This document shows, one piece after another, positions 1-7,043 of a stretch of 34,453 nucleotides of DNA (within the stretch, counting starts at the first letter, position 1; each line of letters begins with the position of its first letter). A program made the position numbers and the translations under genes. Under the pieces are notes generated by a model. The model was not told the DNA's origin. It worked only from the letters and a program-made list of their open reading frames with translations, and did no database searches. Origin of the DNA: CAIWXH01 sp964555675 (GTDB lineage: Bacteria; Chloroflexota; Chloroflexia; Chloroflexales; Chloroflexaceae); NCBI GenBank assembly GCA_964555675.1, contig CAZKTU010000045.1, positions 1 to 34,453 on the forward strand, given 5' to 3'.

Positions 1-23
1 AAGGAGGGCTTGGCCCTCCTTTT
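1..23 (+). terminator. Rho-independent terminator of an upstream gene outside the window
   Basis: A perfect 9-bp inverted repeat AAGGAGGGC / GCCCTCCTT with a 3-nt loop (TTG) is followed by TT. The A-start/T-end form makes it usable in both directions. The gene it ends lies before the window. Confidence 0.65.
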
Positions 24-94
24 GCCATGCGCAGCGGGGCGGCGGGTCGGTGGTACCATAGGGGCGTCGCCGGAGCATCCGCTACGAGGCCCCT

Positions 95-1447
95 ATGTCG
101 TCGATCCGCCCCTCCACATTGGCCGGGCGTCCCCGCCTTGCGCCCCTCGAGCTTGCCCTGCTCGCGCTGCTCACGCTGCTGCTGCTGCCCGGGCTTGCTC
201 TGGCCGTGCGCGACCTCATGCCGATCCCGGGCCAGGTCGACTTCACGACCTACTACCTCGCCGCCCAGGCCCTCGCGCGCGGGCTGTCGCCCTACGATCA
301 GGCGGTGCTCAACCAGCTTGCGGCCGAGCAGGGCGGCATCCCCGTGGTCGCCTACATCTACCCGCCCTTCTTCGCCGTGAGCCTGCGGCCCCTCGCCGCC
401 CTGCCCGTTGGCGTGGCGGGGGCGCTCTGGTTCTGGCTCAACATCCTCTGGCTGGCCCTGGGCGTGGCCCTGGTGGTGCGCTGGGTCGGGCTGGGGCGGG
501 CGGCCCTGGCGGCCGGCCTGCTGTGGGCGGCCCTGCTGCCGCCGTCGCACGACACTCTGCTGCTCGGGCAGGTCAACACCCTGCTGCTCGCCCTGATCGC
601 CGGGGCCTTCGCCCTCGTCGGGCGCGAGCCGCGCGGGTCTTGGGGCGCGATCGCAGGCGGCGTCCTGTTGGCCGTCGCCGCCCTGATCAAGCTCTTCCCG
701 GCCGTCTTCGTGCTGGTGCTGGCGGCCCACGGGCGCTGGCGCGCCGTGGCGGCCTTTGGGGCGGGCGTCGTGGCCCTGACCGCCCTCGGCATGCTGGCCG
801 CCGGCCCCGCCCTGACCGCGACCTGGCTGTTCGAGGTGCTGCCGCGCTACTCGGGCGGCTTCCCCACGCCCTTCAACCAGTCGCTCGAGCTGGCGATCAT
901 CAGGCTCTTCAGCCCGACGCAGGTCACGGCCCTCTGGCCCGGCGCCCCGGGGCGCCCGGTGACCCTGACGCCCCTGGCCGACAGCCCGGCCCTGGGCGCG
1001 CTGCTCGGCTACGGGCTCAGCGCCGTGGTGGTCGCCGTGACCGCCCTGGCCCTGCTGCGGCGCTGGTGGCCCCTGCGCCCGTGGGCGCGCCCGAACGCGA
1101 TCGAGCCCCTCGAGGTCGGCCTGCTGATGGCCGCGGTGCTGCTGATCCTGCCCCTCTCGTGGTACCACTACGGGCCGCTGCTGCTGCTGGCATGGGGCGC
1201 GGCCTGGCCGCGCGCCGCGGACGACCGCCGGCTCAGGCTGGCCCTGCTGGCGAGCGCCGCGATCTACGTCGCGCAGCTCTACTGGCGCTACTTCGCCAAC
1301 CTCGGCACGCCCCTGCTCGTCTCCTTCGGCGCCGCCGGCGGCCTGCTGCTCTGGGGCGCGCTGCTGTGGGCCCTGCTCACCACGCCTCGCGCCGCACACG
1401 CCAAAGCGCCCCCGTCGCCGGTCGGCGAGGGGGCGCCCGTGCGCTAG
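95..1447 (+). CDS. GT87-type polyprenyl-phosphate-dependent membrane glycosyltransferase (DUF2029)
   Basis: Predicted integral membrane glycosyltransferase of 450 residues that should transfer a sugar, probably mannose-like, from a polyprenyl-phosphate donor on the outer face of the membrane. Features seen: an N-terminal membrane segment (about 20-38), then the family-typical acidic start of the first external loop (D49-F50, YYLAA 53-57, PYD 66-68), YPPF at 89-92, GQVN at 158-161, IKLFP at 198-202, and roughly ten hydrophobic segments up to the C-terminus. These match GT87/PimE-like enzymes from family knowledge; the actual sugar and acceptor cannot be read from sequence. The ATG at 95 has GAGG about six bases upstream. 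The last 15 codons are proline/glycine-rich and are made by a strong hairpin (1406-1436), so the tail may not be functional. It converges on the LysM gene with a 2-nt gap. Confidence 0.82.
   Translation: MSSIRPSTLAGRPRLAPLELALLALLTLLLLPGLALAVRDLMPIPGQVDFTTYYLAAQALARGLSPYDQAVLNQLAAEQGGIPVVAYIYPPFFAVSLRPLAALPVGVAGALWFWLNILWLALGVALVVRWVGLGRAALAAGLLWAALLPPSHDTLLLGQVNTLLLALIAGAFALVGREPRGSWGAIAGGVLLAVAALIKLFPAVFVLVLAAHGRWRAVAAFGAGVVALTALGMLAAGPALTATWLFEVLPRYSGGFPTPFNQSLELAIIRLFSPTQVTALWPGAPGRPVTLTPLADSPALGALLGYGLSAVVVAVTALALLRRWWPLRPWARPNAIEPLEVGLLMAAVLLILPLSWYHYGPLLLLAWGAAWPRAADDRRLRLALLASAAIYVAQLYWRYFANLGTPLLVSFGAAGGLLLWGALLWALLTTPRAAHAKAPPSPVGEGAPVR
1406..1436. terminator. Strong hairpin inside the 3' end of the GT87 gene, likely terminator for the opposing LysM gene
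   Basis: Arms GCGCCCCC (1406-1413) plus TCGCC (1415-1419) pair with GGCGA (1424-1428) plus GGGGGCGC (1429-1436): 13 bp, one bulged G, GGTC tetraloop. On the minus strand the stem is followed by TTT, so it fits termination of the LysM transcript, which stops at 1450, although it is coded within the last codons of the other gene. Confidence 0.5.
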
Positions 1448-1449
1448 GG

Positions 1450-2592
1450 TCAGACCGGCATGCTGAAGACCTGGCCGGGGAAGATGCAGTTCGGGTTGCC
1501 GCCGATCACGCCGACATTGGTGCGGTAGATATCGACCCAGCGGGTCGCGTTGCCGTAGTAGAACTGGGCGATCGACCAGAGGCTGTCGCCGCCGCGCACG
1601 ACGTAGGTGCTCCCGACGGCGCGGTTCGGATTGGCGCTGCCGTCGGCGGGCACGCTCGCCGGGATGGCGAGCACCTGCCCCGGGTGGATCAGGTTGGGGT
1701 TGGCGCCGACGATGTGGGTGTTGACATTGTAGATCGCCCACCAGAAGGCCCCGTTGCCGTAGGCCCGCTGGGCGATCGCGCTGAGGTTGTCGCCGGACAC
1801 GACGGTGTACTGGCTGCCGGGGGCGATCGCGCTCGCCGCGGGGGTCATCGTGTTTCCCCTACCGGTCAGGCTCTGGCCGAGCGGCGGGATGTAGATCGAC
1901 TGGCCGGGGTAGATCAGGTGGGCGTTCGCGATCGTGCCCAGGTTGGAGTCGTAGATTGTCGGCCAGAGGCCCGCGTTGCCGTAGGCGGCGAGGGCGATGT
2001 GGCTGAGCGTATCGCCGGGCTGCACGACGTAGTAGACGCCGGGGCTCTGCTGGGTGGCGCTGGCCGAGCCGTCGGCGTTCACCGCCACGGCCGGCAGGAT
2101 CAGGGCCGTGCCCGGCACCAGGGCCATCTCGCCCAGGGCGGCGGGGGCCAGCTCGATCGCGGCCTCAGGCGCGAGGGCGGCCTCGGCGGCGGGGGCCAGT
2201 TCGACCTCGGCGGCCAGCTCGGCCTCGGCGGCCAGGGCCAGCTCTACCACCGCCGGGCGGGCCCTGGCCGTTGTCGCGGCGGGCGCGGCGGCATCTGCGG
2301 CCGCTGCCGTGGCGGGTGCAGCGGCCAGGGTGGCCACGGACAGGGACGCGACCGGCGCAGCCTCGTGGGCCGCGGCGGGCCGGACCGGGCTCAGGGCGAT
2401 GGCGCCGCCGAGCAGCAGCGCCGCGCCCGCATGCCAGCGGCTGCGCGTGGCCCGGCGCACCGCTACGGCGGCGGGCACGCCCTCGGCCAGTAGTTCGTCG
2501 AGCAGACCCTCGTCGACTGTGTAGGCGCCTTCGAGCAGGCGCCCGAGCAGCTCGGCGTCGGTCATCTGTCGCCCCCGGAGAATGGCAGCCAT
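1450..2592 (-). CDS. Membrane-anchored protein with three C-terminal LysM domains
   Basis: A 380-residue protein with a short cytoplasmic N-terminus, one membrane segment (about 55-76, ending in AAAHEA), a long Ala/Glu-rich low-complexity linker (about 78-165), and three LysM domains at about 187-236, 261-311 and 329-379. Each LysM shows the V.PGD/SGD.L..IA...YGN...W..IY..N pattern and ends ...PGQ...IP or MP. LysM modules bind N-acetylglucosamine polymers, so it probably sits on the membrane and holds cell-wall glycan; no catalytic domain is present. I chose the ATG at 2590-2592 because AAGGGGA lies eight bases upstream; an in-frame ATG at 2640 would add 16 residues with no comparable ribosome site. 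The N-terminal 50 residues (a short acidic helix pair) resemble anti-sigma-like tails only vaguely, and I make no claim from that. Confidence 0.85.
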   Translation of the reverse strand: MAAILRGRQMTDAELLGRLLEGAYTVDEGLLDELLAEGVPAAVAVRRATRSRWHAGAALLLGGAIALSPVRPAAAHEAAPVASLSVATLAAAPATAAAADAAAPAATTARARPAVVELALAAEAELAAEVELAPAAEAALAPEAAIELAPAALGEMALVPGTALILPAVAVNADGSASATQQSPGVYYVVQPGDTLSHIALAAYGNAGLWPTIYDSNLGTIANAHLIYPGQSIYIPPLGQSLTGRGNTMTPAASAIAPGSQYTVVSGDNLSAIAQRAYGNGAFWWAIYNVNTHIVGANPNLIHPGQVLAIPASVPADGSANPNRAVGSTYVVRGGDSLWSIAQFYYGNATRWVDIYRTNVGVIGGNPNCIFPGQVFSMPV

Positions 2593-2640
2593 GTGCTCGT
2601 CCCCTTGTTGGTGCGGCGCGGCGACACCTTGTCCCCGCAT

Positions 2641-2873
2641 CTCGTATTCAGATCCGGCCCTGTGATGGAGAAGTGTACTATAGAGGCCAGTTCTTGCACA
2701 TACGACCAGGGTCCGAGAAATCGTTACTTTGCTGCGGGCCTGCTCCGTGGGGCCCGGTCCATCTGCGTAAACGAGGGCGAAATAGGCCCTCCCGCTTCTC
2801 GGCTATACTGTAGAGCACGGGGCGGCCCGGATCGTAGGTCGCCTCATGGCTCACGCCTCAACTGGACACAAGC
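2641..2873. promoter_or_regulatory. Divergent intergenic region between LysM gene and DAHP synthase gene
   Basis: AT-richer spacer between divergently transcribed genes. On the plus strand TATACT (2804-2809) is a good -10 candidate 65 bases before the DAHP synthase ATG, but no convincing -35 lies 16-18 bases before it. On the minus strand TATAGT (2677-2682) is a -10 candidate for the LysM gene, also with a poor -35. I see no riboswitch, T-box or leader peptide for aromatic amino-acid control. Confidence 0.35.
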
Positions 2874-3947
2874 ATGGAAGATGCCAAGAACCTCTCGCGC
2901 CAGGTGGCCAACCTGCACGTGCGCGAGCTGCTGCCGCTCCTGGCGCCGAACGAGCTGAAGGCCCGGCTCCCCCTGACCGCCGACGCGGCCCACACGGTGA
3001 CCGCCGCCCGCGCCGACATCAGGCGCGTGCTGCGGGGCGACGACCGCCGTCTGCTGGTGGTGGTCGGCCCCTGCTCGATCCACGACCCCGACGCGGCCCT
3101 CGACTACGCGCGACGCCTGGCCCGCCTGCACGCCGAGGTGGCCGGCCAGCTGGTGGTGGTCATGCGGGTCTATCTCGAGAAGCCGCGCACCACCGTGGGC
3201 TGGCGCGGCCTGATCAACGACCCGCGCCTCGACGGCAGCTTCGACATGGAGGCCGGCCTGACCACCGCCCGCCAGCTGCTGCTCGAGATCAACGCCATGG
3301 GCCTGCCCGTGGCCACCGAGATGCTCGACCCGATCAGCCCGCAGTACCTCGACGACCAGATCAGCCTGGCCACGATCGGCGCCCGCACCACCGAGGCCCA
3401 GACCCACAGGGCCCTGGCCAGCGGGGTCTCGATGCCGGTGGGCTTCAAGAACGGCACCGACGGCGGCATCCAGGTGGCCGTCAACGCCTGCGTCTCGGCG
3501 GCGGGCCAGCACAGCTTCCTCGGGGTCACAGAGGACGGTCGCAGCGCCGTGGTCAAGACCACGGGCAACCCCGACGGCTTCGTCATCCTGCGCGGCGGGC
3601 GCCACAGCCCCAACTACCAGGAAGAGCACGTCGTCCAGGCCGCCCGACTCATGCGCGAGGCCAACCTGCGCCCCGCCGTGATGATCGATTGCAGCCACGC
3701 CAACGCCGAGGGCGACTTCCGCCGCCAGGAGACGGTCTGGTACCGGGTGATCGAGCAGGTGGTCGCCGGCCCGACCCCGATCGTCGGCATGATGCTCGAG
3801 AGCAACCTCAACGAGGGCAAGCAGCCCCTGCTGGCTGACCGCTCGGCCTTGAAGTATGGGGTGTCGCTGACCGACGGCTGCATCGGCTGGGAGACCACCG
3901 AGCGGCTGCTGGTCGAGACCCACCACGCGCTCGAGAATGCATCGTAG
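2874..3947 (+). CDS. aroG: 3-deoxy-7-phosphoheptulonate (DAHP) synthase, class I alpha (AroF/G/H type)
   Basis: Condenses phosphoenolpyruvate and erythrose 4-phosphate to DAHP, the first step of the shikimate pathway, in the cytoplasm. The 357 residues align end to end with E. coli AroG as I remember it. Seen: VVGPCSIHD with the metal-ligand cysteine C67, EKPRTTVGW with active-site K103, IGARTTE (168-174), GFKNGTDG (190-197), SHAN with H275, ESNLNEG with E309, and TDGCIGWE with D334: the complete metal and substrate set. Class I enzymes of this kind are usually inhibited by Phe, Tyr or Trp through the N-terminal arm; which one cannot be told here, so the paralogue letter is nominal. The ATG at 2874 has only a weak GGA upstream. 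It is followed by the amidase gene after 68 bases, with no other shikimate gene nearby. Confidence 0.95.
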   Translation: MEDAKNLSRQVANLHVRELLPLLAPNELKARLPLTADAAHTVTAARADIRRVLRGDDRRLLVVVGPCSIHDPDAALDYARRLARLHAEVAGQLVVVMRVYLEKPRTTVGWRGLINDPRLDGSFDMEAGLTTARQLLLEINAMGLPVATEMLDPISPQYLDDQISLATIGARTTEAQTHRALASGVSMPVGFKNGTDGGIQVAVNACVSAAGQHSFLGVTEDGRSAVVKTTGNPDGFVILRGGRHSPNYQEEHVVQAARLMREANLRPAVMIDCSHANAEGDFRRQETVWYRVIEQVVAGPTPIVGMMLESNLNEGKQPLLADRSALKYGVSLTDGCIGWETTERLLVETHHALENAS

Positions 3948-4015
3948 TTCGTACCCGAGTTACGCCCTTCGCCGCCGCCCGCGGCTGAACCGCACACCCT
4001 CAGCCCGAGGAGCCA

Positions 4016-5593
4016 ATGATGCCCCATCTGCCTGCAAGCGACGGCTTCGATAGCGCCGCGATCGGCCCCGAGATCTACGAGGCGAGCATCGCCGAGCTGG
4101 GCGCCGCCCTCGCCGCGGGCCGGCTGACCGCGCGCCGTCTCGCCGAGGCCTGCCTCGAGCGTATCGCCGCCCTCGACCATGGCGGCCCGACGCTGCGCTC
4201 GGTGATCGAGCTCAACCCCGACGCCCTGGCCAGCGCCGACGCCCTCGACGCCGAGTTGGCCGCAGGGCGGGCGCGCGGGCCGCTCCACGGCCTGCCCATC
4301 CTGCTCAAGGACAACCTGGACACGGCCGACCGCATGCTCACCACGGCGGGCTCCCTCGCCCTGACCACCTCGCTGCCCCCCGAGGATGCGACGGTGGTCC
4401 GCCGGCTGCGCGAGGCCGGGGCGCTCATCCTGGGCAAGACCAACCTGAGCGAGTGGGCCAACTTTCGCTCGAACCACTCGTCGAGCGGCTGGAGCGCCAG
4501 GGGCGGCCAGACGAAGAACCCCCACGTACTCGACCGCAACCCTTGCGGCTCGAGCGCGGGCTCGGCCGCGGCCGTGGCGGCCAGCCTGTGCGCCGCCGCC
4601 ATCGGCACCGAGACCGACGGCTCGATCGTCTGCCCCTCGTCGCTCTGCGGCGTGGTCGGCATCAAGCCCACCGTGGGCCTGGTCAGCCGGGCCGGAGTGA
4701 TCCCGATCTCGCCGACCCAGGACACGCCCGGCCCCCACGGGCGCAGCGTGGCCGACGCGGCGGCCCTGCTCGCGGCGATCGTCGGCCCCGACCCGCGCGA
4801 CCCGGCCACGGCCGGCGCCGCGGGGCGCTTCCCGGCCGACTATACGACCCTGCTCGACCCGCGGGCCCTGGCCGGCGCGCGCCTGGGCGTGCTGCGCGAC
4901 AAAGGCGTGGTGGGCTACAACCGGCACGTCGACGAGGCCTTCGCCCGCACCCTCGCGCTGCTGGCGGCCCAGGGCGCCGAGCTGATCGACCCGGTCCATG
5001 TTGCGGAGGGCGAGAACTACCTGGAGGGCGACGAGTTCACCGTGCTGCTCTACGAGTTCAAGCACGCCATCGGCGCCTACCTGGCCGCCCGCGTCGCGCA
5101 CCCCGAGCATCCCGGGGCGGCCATCCCGCGCACCCTGGCCGACCTGATCGCCTTCAACCAGGCCAACAGCGCGAGCGAGCTGCGCTACTTCGGGCAGGAG
5201 CTGTTCGAACTAGCCGAGGCTATGGGCGGGCTCGACGCCGAGGAGTACCGCGCGGCCCTGGCCCGCAGCCGCGACGGCACGGGTGAGGCGATCGACCGCC
5301 TGATGGACGCCCATGGCCTCGACGCGATCATCGCGCCCTCGATGGGGCCGGCCTGGGTGACCGATCTGGTCAACGGCGATCGCAATAGCGGCGGCAGCTC
5401 GAGCGTGGCCGCCCGCGCCGGCTACCCCCTGGTGAGCGTGCCCGCCGCCGAGGCCTTCGGGCTGCCGCTAGGCCTCACCTTCATGGGGCGCGCCTACAGC
5501 GAGCCGACCCTCATCCGGCTGGCCTATGCCTTCGAGCAGCAGGCCCGGGCCCGCCGCGTGCCGCGCTACCTGCCCTGGCTGGAAACCGCGTAG
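4016..5593 (+). CDS. Amidase-signature family enzyme (AmiE/GatA-like amidase)
   Basis: A 525-residue serine amidohydrolase with the complete Ser-cisSer-Lys triad of the amidase signature family: K98 in LLKDNLDT, cis-Ser S179 in PCGSSAGSAA, and nucleophile S203 in TETDGSIVCPS. The scaffold motifs GILGKTNLSEW-like (138-147), GIKPT (215-219) and the DTPGP stretch are also present. Length and the absence of a GatA C-terminal tail favour a free amidase over the Glu-tRNA amidotransferase subunit; the substrate (aliphatic or aryl amide, peptide amide, carbamate) is unknown. No signal peptide, so cytoplasmic. Two ATG codons occur in tandem at 4016 and 4019; GAGGAG ends three bases upstream of the first, so the second is the better spaced start. 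It could share a transcript with the DAHP synthase gene 68 bases upstream, but no functional link is obvious. Confidence 0.9.
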   Translation: MMPHLPASDGFDSAAIGPEIYEASIAELGAALAAGRLTARRLAEACLERIAALDHGGPTLRSVIELNPDALASADALDAELAAGRARGPLHGLPILLKDNLDTADRMLTTAGSLALTTSLPPEDATVVRRLREAGALILGKTNLSEWANFRSNHSSSGWSARGGQTKNPHVLDRNPCGSSAGSAAAVAASLCAAAIGTETDGSIVCPSSLCGVVGIKPTVGLVSRAGVIPISPTQDTPGPHGRSVADAAALLAAIVGPDPRDPATAGAAGRFPADYTTLLDPRALAGARLGVLRDKGVVGYNRHVDEAFARTLALLAAQGAELIDPVHVAEGENYLEGDEFTVLLYEFKHAIGAYLAARVAHPEHPGAAIPRTLADLIAFNQANSASELRYFGQELFELAEAMGGLDAEEYRAALARSRDGTGEAIDRLMDAHGLDAIIAPSMGPAWVTDLVNGDRNSGGSSSVAARAGYPLVSVPAAEAFGLPLGLTFMGRAYSEPTLIRLAYAFEQQARARRVPRYLPWLETA

Positions 5594-5617
5594 GGGCGCG
5601 TCGCGGCGGCTCCCTAC
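5590..5617. terminator. Possible bidirectional terminator spanning both stop codons
   Basis: GTAGGG (5590-5595) and CCCTAC (5612-5617) form an inverted repeat around a 16-nt GC-rich loop and cover the stop codons of the convergent amidase and MFS genes. No T-run follows, so termination activity is uncertain. Confidence 0.3.
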
Positions 5618-6885
5618 TCGGCGGGGGCCGTGTCGGCGGTTCGGGCGGGCGTCGTGACCTGCCAGTGGAGCACCGCGAGCCCCGCGAGCCCGATCAAGGC
5701 CAGGGCGACGAAGATGAAGCCGTAGCCCGTGAGGCCGGCCACCCAGCCCGCCAGCAGCGGGCCAATCGCGGCCACGGGCGCCAGGGCCGTATTGGCCACC
5801 CCAATGTAGGTGGGCCGCTCGGCCGTGGGGCTGAAGGCGAAGACCAGGGTGAAGCCCGAGATCTGGTAGCCCGCCTGCGAGATGCCCACCAGGGCGAAGA
5901 TCGGCACGAACCAGAGGGCCGACTGGGCCACCAGGGCCAGGATGAGCGCGGCCATCCCCAGGGCCGTCGAGAGCTCGAGAACCTGTTTGTGTCCCCAGCG
6001 GTCGGCCAGGGCGCCCAGCCCCAGGTTGCCGGCGGCCTGTGACCCCAGCATCACCCCGGTGAAGAGCCCGATCTGGGCGGCGGTGGGGCTGAAGCGCTCG
6101 AGGGCCGAGGCCGTCAGGAAGGCGTGCCCCACCAGGCCCATCGAGATAGCCGCCCGGCAGAAGAGATAGAGCCTGAAGGCCTGGTCGCGCTCGAGCAGGG
6201 GCCCGATGCCGCGCAGGAAGGCGGCGAAGGGCTGCCGCGGCGGGGCCGGCAGGGGCGTCTCGACGGTCGAGGCCAGGAAGAAGTACGAGACCACCATACA
6301 GGCGAAGCAGAGCAGGCAGAGGATGCCCACACTCTGCGGGAAGGGCTGCGACGCCAGCACGATCCCCGCCACGGCCCCGCCCCCGACCCCCAGGATTCCG
6401 CCGAGGCCCGCCTGCAGCCCGAAGAAGATGCCCCAGGTGCGCTCGGGGATGATCCGGGCGATGAAGTCCTGCCAGGCCGTCGAGGTGAGCCCGGCGCAGA
6501 GGGCGAAGATTGCGTAGAGCGTGAAGAGGATGACCAGCAGCGTGTTCGCCGGCAGCTCGGGCGCGAAGAGGAAGACCAGGCCGAGGAAGAGAAAGGGCAG
6601 GCGCTCGCCGATCGTCGCCGTGAGGATCCAGGGCTTGCGCCGCGGCAGCGAGGCGATCACCGGGGCCATGAACAGCCCCGGCAGCAGCCAGCCGGCGTAG
6701 AAGAGCGCCGGGAGCAGGCCCTGCAGCCAGCGCGCGTCCGAGAGGCGCTCGACCACCACGGGCAGCACGGTGAAGCGCGAGACCATGCTGATCCCCAGCA
6801 CGAACGCGGTGCCGTCAGCCACGTTCAGCCAGAAGTTGCGGCGCGCGTAGCGGTGAATGATGTGGTCGCTCTGCGTAAGTTCCAT
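5614..6885 (-). CDS. Major facilitator superfamily transporter
   Basis: A 423-residue polytopic inner-membrane protein with about twelve hydrophobic segments in two halves separated by a loop around residues 205-225. The loop between helices 8 and 9 carries an MFS motif-A-like stretch GALADRWGHKQVL (about 291-303), and a basic PRRK turn follows the second helix (81-84). MFS carriers move small solutes by proton or substrate gradients; neither substrate nor direction can be inferred. The ATG is preceded by AGGAG with seven-base spacing. It lies 158 bases downstream of the beta-propeller gene on the same strand with a hairpin between them, so it may be separately transcribed. Sugar, drug or metabolite export are all possible. 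Confidence 0.85.
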   Translation of the reverse strand: MELTQSDHIIHRYARRNFWLNVADGTAFVLGISMVSRFTVLPVVVERLSDARWLQGLLPALFYAGWLLPGLFMAPVIASLPRRKPWILTATIGERLPFLFLGLVFLFAPELPANTLLVILFTLYAIFALCAGLTSTAWQDFIARIIPERTWGIFFGLQAGLGGILGVGGGAVAGIVLASQPFPQSVGILCLLCFACMVVSYFFLASTVETPLPAPPRQPFAAFLRGIGPLLERDQAFRLYLFCRAAISMGLVGHAFLTASALERFSPTAAQIGLFTGVMLGSQAAGNLGLGALADRWGHKQVLELSTALGMAALILALVAQSALWFVPIFALVGISQAGYQISGFTLVFAFSPTAERPTYIGVANTALAPVAAIGPLLAGWVAGLTGYGFIFVALALIGLAGLAVLHWQVTTPARTADTAPAE

Positions 6886-6967
6886 TGGGCTCCTGGCCCA
6901 GGGCCTTTCCCCGGGCCGTCAGGCAAGGTTTTACCACGTCCACCTGTGGTGGGAAAAGGAGGTATAG

Positions 6968-7015
6968 GCAGAGCCGCAGGGACGACGAGCGTCAGGGGTC
7001 TGCTCGCGGCTCTGC
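6968..7015 (-). terminator. Long-loop inverted repeat after the beta-propeller gene
   Basis: GCAGAGCCGC (6968-6977) and GCGGCTCTGC (7006-7015) are perfect 10-bp arms around a 28-nt loop. On the minus strand it lies 28 bases after the stop of the beta-propeller gene and is followed by a short T-rich stretch (CTCCTTTTCCC), so it may be a weak terminator or an mRNA-stabilising hairpin. Confidence 0.4.
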
Positions 7016-7043
7016 GGCTCTTCGTCAGGTGTGGTCGTGCAGG

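Noticed and set aside
10..2493. A very long open frame on the plus strand (827 codons)
   Set aside because: It crosses the GT87 gene in another frame and runs antisense to the LysM gene; its product is arginine/glycine/alanine-rich without domains. Such open frames are common shadows in 70% GC DNA.
2810..2873. Leader peptide or attenuator before DAHP synthase
   Set aside because: The frame from the ATG at 2846 has no early stop, no run of Trp/Phe/Tyr codons, and no alternative hairpins were evident.
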